A DNA stretch of 64,000 nucleotides from UBA1715 sp036752345 (GTDB lineage Bacteria; Bacteroidota; Bacteroidia; Bacteroidales; UBA1715): contig DAIOSV010000003.1 in assembly GCA_036752345.1 (NCBI GenBank), forward strand, positions 1 to 64,000, written 5' to 3'. The notes beneath the pieces were generated by a model. The model ran no database searches and was not told the origin of the DNA. It saw nothing but the letters and a program-made list of their open reading frames with translations. The position numbers and the translations under genes were made by a program. Shown in pieces: positions 59,330-64,000 of the stretch; the first letter of the stretch is position 1; every line of letters begins with the position of its first letter.

Positions 59330-59422
59330 CACAAAAAATCGTGAAATGAAGTTATGTGTTATGGATTATGAGTTCTGTATTTAGAAATAGAATGAAAAGT
59401 CAATTACGAAATCTTTTTTTTC

Positions 59423-59430
59423 TACATTTG
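59423..59430 (+). promoter_or_regulatory. -7 box of the yihY gene
   Basis: TACATTTG lies 20 bases before the ATG at 59451. No clear TTG is seen at the -33 position. Confidence 0.45.
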
Positions 59431-59450
59431 TATTATTATTTGTACGTAAC

Positions 59451-60779
59451 ATGAAAACGCAAAAACAAGGTCGCATAGCTAAAATTATTCACTTTATCAC
59501 GATAGACGTATGGAGCATTAATCTTGCGAAAGACACTGTTCGCCACTCCAAGCTGATTCGGTTGCTGCAAATCATGATTCTTTCGGGAAAAGAATTCATT
59601 CAAAAACGATATTTGGATAAAGCGTCTGCGCTTACCTACTACACCATTCTTTCTATTGTGCCTATTGCCGCCATGGCGTTTGGTATAGGCAAAGGGTTCG
59701 GGTTCGACAAAAACATGGAGCAGTACCTAATTTCGCTCTTTGCCGACAAACAAGATATTGTAGACATGATTATTGAATTTAGCGAATCAATGCTTGCCAA
59801 AACGCAAGGTGGATTGATTGCCGGTATTGGTATTGTGGTATTGCTTTGGACGGTTATAAAAGTGATGGGCAACATAGAAAGTGCATTCAATGAAATTTGG
59901 TCGGTAAACAAACAACGCAGCTTCACTCGAAAACTGAGCGACTATCTTACCATTATGCTCCTCGCTCCTATCTGTTTGATTGTTTCATATAGTGTAACGT
60001 CGTACATCTCCGATTGGATTAGTACTATGGCGCAACAAATTGAATGGGTAAGCAAATTCAATGGGCTCATTTCATTCGGAATGAAACTGCTTCCCTATAG
60101 TTTACTCTGGTTTGCTTTTGCCATATTATATCTTGTAATGCCAAACACCAAAGTTGAATTTAAGGCAGCGTTGATTAGTGGAATCATTACTGGTATTGCG
60201 TTTCAAGTCATTCAATATTTCTATTTCGAATTTCAAGTTGGCGTTTCAAACTACAATGCTATATACGGAAGTTTTGCCGCCATTCCATTGTTTCTTGTTT
60301 GGTTGCAAATGTCATGGACCATCATTCTTCTTGGTGCCGGTATTGCGTATTCTATTCAGAATGTGAAAAACTTTGAATATGAAATGGAAGTATCCAAATT
60401 AAGCCCTCAACTCAAAACAAAATTGGCGCTTCTCATTCTTCATTCCATAACACAACGTTTTACCAATGCAGAACCACCGCAATCTTCTCTTGAAATTAGC
60501 GAAGACACAGAAATTCCGCATCGCATTACCAAACTTGTTCTTTCGGCCTTAGTTGATGCCGAATTGGTGCATGAAGTAAAAACAAGTGACGAGCAATCAT
60601 TTGCCTACGCTCCTGCATTTGACATTGAAAAGATGGACCTTCAGTCGTGCATAGACAAACTGCATACTGCAGGTATAAACCAACTGGAACTCAAAACAAG
60701 TGAGAGCTTTAATACTATAGCAAAAATCGTTGACAACTATAAACTACCTGACAATGTAGGCATAACCGAAATTCCATGA
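59451..60779 (+). CDS. YihY/virulence factor BrkB family membrane protein
   Basis: The 442-residue protein has the YihY domain at about 50-310, with six hydrophobic segments. Family markers are ASALTYYTILSIVPIAAMAFGIG (about 64-86), AFNEIWSVNKQRSF (about 145-158), YLVMPNTKVEFKAALISG and YGSFAAIPLFLVWLQMSWTIILLG. The C-terminal 110 residues form a soluble winged-helix-like part (LALLILHSITQRF, HRITKLVLSALVDAELV), often found in this family. The family was once thought to be RNase BN, which has been corrected; its role is still unsettled. The stop overlaps the M28 gene start (ATGA). Confidence 0.88.
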   Translation: MKTQKQGRIAKIIHFITIDVWSINLAKDTVRHSKLIRLLQIMILSGKEFIQKRYLDKASALTYYTILSIVPIAAMAFGIGKGFGFDKNMEQYLISLFADKQDIVDMIIEFSESMLAKTQGGLIAGIGIVVLLWTVIKVMGNIESAFNEIWSVNKQRSFTRKLSDYLTIMLLAPICLIVSYSVTSYISDWISTMAQQIEWVSKFNGLISFGMKLLPYSLLWFAFAILYLVMPNTKVEFKAALISGIITGIAFQVIQYFYFEFQVGVSNYNAIYGSFAAIPLFLVWLQMSWTIILLGAGIAYSIQNVKNFEYEMEVSKLSPQLKTKLALLILHSITQRFTNAEPPQSSLEISEDTEIPHRITKLVLSALVDAELVHEVKTSDEQSFAYAPAFDIEKMDLQSCIDKLHTAGINQLELKTSESFNTIAKIVDNYKLPDNVGITEIP

Positions 60780-62083
60780 AACGTATCTGTGCAATAGTAG
60801 TATGTGTGTTTGGCCTTGGAGCTTGTCTGCAAGCCCAAATGGCTACGGGTGCGCGCCACGTTGCACAACTTGCTTCGCAACGAATGTACGGACGCGGCTA
60901 TGTGAACGATGGCATTGGCATTGCGGAACAGTATATTGATTCTTGTTTCAGGACATACCACGTTCAACCATTTGAATACTATGGCAGCTACAACCAGTCT
61001 GTTTCATATCCGGTAAATGTATTCCCTAAAGAAATGAGTCTCTCGCTTGACGGGTTTCAACTCATTCCGGGACAAGATTTTTTGATTGATGCCATTAGTT
61101 GCGGCGGCAATGCTATGCTCAAATGCGTTCCGTTTGACCCCCAAGATTTACACGACGTTGCCGCAAATAGAAACGTTCAAGAGCTAAAGAAGAAATTCAA
61201 TTTAAAATATGCTAATGTATGCCTTGTGTTCAACGAAACAGACACATCGTTTACCACAAAAGAAATCAATATCATCAACCAATGGATAGAAATGGACTTA
61301 TGCTGGTCGGGAGCGTACGTGATAGGAGGCATTCTTACCATTACCAACAAAAAACTTACCCACAACATAGCCAGCACCTATGGGAACGTTCCCCACTTTA
61401 TTGTTTCGGACAAAAACATTCCTTCTAAGAAATTCAAAATGGTACAATTCAATGCCACGCAACGACTCGACACTGTACATACAGCGAATGTGTGCGGTTT
61501 TATTGAAGGTACTGATACCACCGCAGGATTTATTGTACTTACTGCACACTACGACCACCTGGGTATGATGGGACAACAGACCACGTTTCACGGGGCAAAC
61601 GATAACGCAAGCGGCGTGGCTATGCTGCTAACCCTTGCAGAATACTATAGTAAAAACAAACCTCGCAAGAGCATTATATTCATTGCAACCTGTGGCGAAG
61701 AGCTCGGATTGCTTGGTGCAAAAGCACTCGTAGCAGACCCACCTTTTGAATTGGGAGATGTTGATTTTCTGATAAACATAGACATAGCCGGCACAGGCGA
61801 CCAGGGTATTGGCGTGGTAAATGGCAAAACATTTTCAAACCAATATGAACTACTCAGCACAATTAACAACGAGAAACACTATGTTTCCAACATAAAAGCA
61901 CGTGGCGAAGCATGCAATAGCGACCATTGCCCATTCTATCAGAAAAACGTACCATGCTTTTTTATCTACACCGAAGGTGGCACACAAGCCTATCACGACA
62001 TATACGACAACGCAGAAACACTGCCACTATCCAAATTCAACGACGTATTTCACCTATTAACTGATTTCATAGAGAAATTGTAA
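60776..62083 (+). CDS. M28 family zinc metallopeptidase, exported
   Basis: The 435-residue protein has a signal peptide (MKRICAIVVCVFGLGACLQAQ). The first zinc His is in VLTAHYDHLGM (about 253-263). The bridging Asp is in HGANDNASGVAML (about 271-283). The catalytic Glu pair is in ATCGEELGLLGAKA (about 304-317). A further metal Asp lies in INIDIAGTGDQG, and the last His in CNSDHCPFYQKNVPCFFIYTEGG (about 379-401). These are the five positions of an aminopeptidase-type M28 site. The substrate is not known; relatives include aminopeptidase S and glutaminyl cyclases. The 4-base overlap with yihY suggests coupling. Confidence 0.92.
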   Translation: MKRICAIVVCVFGLGACLQAQMATGARHVAQLASQRMYGRGYVNDGIGIAEQYIDSCFRTYHVQPFEYYGSYNQSVSYPVNVFPKEMSLSLDGFQLIPGQDFLIDAISCGGNAMLKCVPFDPQDLHDVAANRNVQELKKKFNLKYANVCLVFNETDTSFTTKEINIINQWIEMDLCWSGAYVIGGILTITNKKLTHNIASTYGNVPHFIVSDKNIPSKKFKMVQFNATQRLDTVHTANVCGFIEGTDTTAGFIVLTAHYDHLGMMGQQTTFHGANDNASGVAMLLTLAEYYSKNKPRKSIIFIATCGEELGLLGAKALVADPPFELGDVDFLINIDIAGTGDQGIGVVNGKTFSNQYELLSTINNEKHYVSNIKARGEACNSDHCPFYQKNVPCFFIYTEGGTQAYHDIYDNAETLPLSKFNDVFHLLTDFIEKL

Positions 62084-62152
62084 AATCAGCGACGGGATTA
62101 TTTTATTGCGTCTCTACAACAACGTACGCAATTCGTGTATGGCAAACAAAAC

Positions 62153-62776
62153 CTATTGTTTCACAACCTTTTGCGAATAGGTTGTACCGTCGTTGCATTC
62201 AACGGTTACCACATACACACTGGGGGTAACTGATAACGGAACAACCACTTCATTTGCATTGAAATATTGTTCGGTTACAATCTGATTATTGGCTGATGCT
62301 ACCGTGATTTTCGTTATAGTATGCGGAGCTCGTGCATGCACCGCATTGATAAATGGTGTGGGATACACTACTATCGATTCCGTTTCGTTTGTTGGAACTG
62401 CCGTTTGGGCGGCTTTAATTTCTATTGGAAAATCCTTCAACTCTCCTTGGTTTACTATCTCAAACGTGGTATCTACGTTGTAGATTGTGTTTGTACGCGA
62501 ATCCCAATAACGAATAGTTGCCTTCTCGTTTGCTGCACCAAAGTGAACAACAGCCGAAACCTTCGACGTATCGTTGCGCATCAAAACCGGCACTGCCATT
62601 CGGCACTCATTGCCCACGAATATGCCCACCAAGTCGGTTGTGGCAGCATTGTGACCATTTACGGTAACAATGCCCGTAAAAACCATAGACGTTTCGTGGT
62701 TCACCTTCTGCCATCCTGGTTGAGCCGCCAACGACGCACTAACCATACACGCTACTATCGTCAATAACTGTTTCAT
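62153..62776 (-). CDS. Secreted protein with type IX-like C-terminal sorting segment
   Basis: The 207-residue protein has a signal peptide (MKQLLTIVACMVSASLAAQ). Residues about 21-115 form a module known from T9SS cargo, with W-x-x-V, SMVFTGIVTVNG and DLVGIFVGNECRMAVPV. The C-terminal 75 residues match the sorting-domain pattern, with VVYPTPFINAV at 135-145, then NEVVVPLSVTPSVYVVTVECNDG and the terminal YSQKVVKQ. This suggests export by the type IX system and surface release or anchoring. The start overlaps the stop of the DUF4197 gene (TAATG), so the two are coupled. Confidence 0.8.
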   Translation of the reverse strand: MKQLLTIVACMVSASLAAQPGWQKVNHETSMVFTGIVTVNGHNAATTDLVGIFVGNECRMAVPVLMRNDTSKVSAVVHFGAANEKATIRYWDSRTNTIYNVDTTFEIVNQGELKDFPIEIKAAQTAVPTNETESIVVYPTPFINAVHARAPHTITKITVASANNQIVTEQYFNANEVVVPLSVTPSVYVVTVECNDGTTYSQKVVKQ

Positions 62777-63639
62777 TATATTGCTGTTGAATTTGTTCCC
62801 GTTTCTGCTACGGAAGTAATAGAACCAAATACCTTACGAATGATGTCGCTTGCCCATTGGAACGGATTACGACGAATAGCACGTTCTTGCTCGCCTACTT
62901 TTATAAACAAGCCATCAAGCGCCTTTCCCGTAACAAGTTCTCCAAGATTCGGATTTACTTCGTTGAAAAGCAAATCATCTCTTCCCGCTAATGTTGCTGC
63001 CAATCGTGCAGCTGTACCATATTGAGATACAAAACCATTATAGTTTGCGGTAACGGCATTCCACATATCAGCAGCAGATTCGTTGCCGACAAATGGTTTA
63101 TCCAATGCTGTATTCATTTTCGGAGAAAAAGCAGCTAGCAAATCACCATAGGTTTGGTTTTTCAAATATTTCGTAGCAGCCAACGAATCAAATCCTTCTG
63201 CTTTGGTCAAGTCGTTAGGAACTTCGCCATTCAATATCTGCCATCCGTCGCTGATGCTCAAATTGGTAATAGCATCGGTAAATATTGGCTTGGCATCGGC
63301 GGCAGCATCTTCGGCCGAACGGTTGATTGCTAATTCAAGATTTTCAAGTTTGCTATCAATAATAGAGGCAGCAGCAGGTGAAATTTGTCTCACAAATTCC
63401 ATTGCTTGGCGAAGCGTGTCTACTTGTTTCGGGAGAGGAATTCGCATCAACGGATTAGCATAATATCCATCTTCTTGTGATAATTCCGTAGTTGATGAAT
63501 CAGTACCGATTTTGAGTGCCGTTTTCAACCCTTCCACTACGTCGGTAGTAGAAACAGTGCTATCAGAAAGAATATCATCACACGACGTAAAACCAAAGGC
63601 TACGGCAATCAGTGCAATATAAATTTTTTGGATCTTCAT
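62776..63639 (-). CDS. DUF4197 domain lipoprotein
   Basis: Starting at 63639 (MKIQKIYIALIAVAFGFTSCDD) gives 287 residues with a lipobox Cys at 20; the frame from 63663 is rejected because it adds a charged leader. The DUF4197 pattern covers about 40-280: VEGLKTALKIGTDSS, YYANPLMRIPLPKQV, NRSAEDAAADAKPIFTDAITNLSISDGWQIL, ALDGLFIKVGEQERAIRRNPFQWASDIIRKVFG. The family is of unknown function and mostly periplasmic. A minus-strand TAATTTTG box (63661-63668) may be the -7 element, back-to-back with that of nth. Confidence 0.88.
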   Translation of the reverse strand: MKIQKIYIALIAVAFGFTSCDDILSDSTVSTTDVVEGLKTALKIGTDSSTTELSQEDGYYANPLMRIPLPKQVDTLRQAMEFVRQISPAAASIIDSKLENLELAINRSAEDAAADAKPIFTDAITNLSISDGWQILNGEVPNDLTKAEGFDSLAATKYLKNQTYGDLLAAFSPKMNTALDKPFVGNESAADMWNAVTANYNGFVSQYGTAARLAATLAGRDDLLFNEVNPNLGELVTGKALDGLFIKVGEQERAIRRNPFQWASDIIRKVFGSITSVAETGTNSTAI

Positions 63640-63679
63640 TATTTTTAGATTTATACGTTTCAAAATTAATTCATTTACC

Positions 63680-63687
63680 TAAATTTG
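63680..63687 (+). promoter_or_regulatory. -7 box of nth
   Basis: TAAATTTG, 21 bases before the ATG at 63709, is identical to the gpmI -7 box. Confidence 0.5.
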
Positions 63688-63708
63688 AAAAAGAATTTAT
63701 CATTAAAT

Positions 63709-64000
63709 ATGACTCTGGCAGAAAAATATACCTATTGTATTGAACGCTTTGCAAAAGTAATGCCAAACCCGAAAACCGAGTTAGACTACAAAACGCCTTT
63801 TGAGTTGCTTGTTGCAGTTATTCTCTCTGCTCAATGTACCGACAAACGAGTGAATATGATAACGCCTGCGCTTTTGAAGGCATATCCCACTCCACAGGCA
63901 ATGGCAGAAGCGAGTGAAGATGATATTTTCAATTTCATTAAAACATGTTCGTACCCAAAAGCCAAGGCAAAACACGTGCATGAAATGGCACAAATGCTTC
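63709..64000 (+). CDS. nth: Endonuclease III, 5' part only
   Basis: The reading frame starts at 63709 (MTLAEKYTYCIERF) and runs off the right edge after 97 codons. The part seen is typical of Nth: FELLVAVILSAQCTDKRVN (about 31-49), with the helix that begins the DNA-glycosylase fold, followed by FIKTCSYPKAKAKHVHEMAQML. The helix-hairpin-helix, catalytic Lys/Asp and 4Fe-4S cluster lie beyond the window. The enzyme removes oxidised pyrimidines in base-excision repair. Confidence 0.92.
   Translation, partial: MTLAEKYTYCIERFAKVMPNPKTELDYKTPFELLVAVILSAQCTDKRVNMITPALLKAYPTPQAMAEASEDDIFNFIKTCSYPKAKAKHVHEMAQML

Noticed and set aside
1..64000. CRISPR arrays, insertion sequences, integrases, prophage or defence genes
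   Set aside because: No evenly spaced repeats, transposase motifs, terminal inverted repeats or known defence domains were found on either strand.

Overview
This is a low-GC chromosomal window from a member of the phylum Bacteroidota, most likely order Bacteroidales. The evidence is an S46 dipeptidyl-peptidase, a protein with a type IX-like C-terminal sorting segment, lineage-typical unknown families (DUF4301, DUF3822, DUF2520, DUF2147, DUF4197), a BtuB-BtuG vitamin B12 pair, AsnA, a K+-dependent-type membrane pyrophosphatase and a two-piece promoter of the Bacteroidetes type (TTG, 17-20 bases, TAnnTTTG) in front of many genes. Shine-Dalgarno sequences are largely absent. The genus cannot be named from the sequence.

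Layout. 1-2000: an HU-type protein and a PIN-PhoH ATPase. 2082-7977: a tight leftward operon (DUF2520 protein, KdsC-like phosphatase, UbiA prenyltransferase, Maf, S46 peptidase, AI-2E permease). 8061-12455: lumazine synthase with a membrane TPR protein, a large CPA2 antiporter, diacylglycerol kinase and a DUF2147 protein. 12646-20652: rightward genes for GpmI, an uncharacterised SPOR-domain envelope protein with a complex upstream region, a beta-barrel with calcium-binding-type repeats, GlmM, an acidic-tailed protein and YebC. 20732-24734: leftward lipoprotein, beta-barrel, Gmk, YicC and AsnA. 24951-28326: SerB, then a leftward 208-aa membrane protein, DUF3822 protein and RsmD. 28424-34465: a RecD-like helicase, DUF4301 protein, ComA-like synthase, FluC and a DXS-like enzyme. 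34482-37687: cobalamin riboswitch, BtuB and BtuG. 37760-42958: leftward LysS, GpsA, ValS. 43121-45584: guanine deaminase, a cyclophilin and PheS. 45780-49692: GyrA with a TPR protein. 49928-55668: ClpC, a GH13 enzyme and a beta-barrel. 55712-58588: a TauE-type permease and HppA. 58914-59308: tmRNA on the minus strand. 59451-64000: YihY, an M28 peptidase, a T9SS-type secreted protein, a DUF4197 lipoprotein and the start of Nth.

Most of the window is housekeeping: translation (ValS, LysS, PheS, tmRNA, RsmD), topology (GyrA, HU), proteolysis (ClpC, S46, M28), cofactor uptake (B12), nucleotide metabolism (Gmk, GuaD) and envelope work. There is no integrase, transposase, CRISPR array, phage gene or restriction system, and I did not find a convincing new defence or mobile system. 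The least explained parts are the SPOR protein and its 376-base upstream region, the DUF4301-ComA pair (DUF4301 carries motifs like those of UDP-sugar pyrophosphorylases), and a terminator-like hairpin between a beta-barrel gene and a lipoprotein gene.

Three runs of exactly 100 N (27097-27196, 38294-38393, 56816-56915) are assembly gaps. The first is flanked by the same 55 bases on both sides and is very probably a false gap. The other two cut valS and hppA and appear to hide more sequence than 100 bases.
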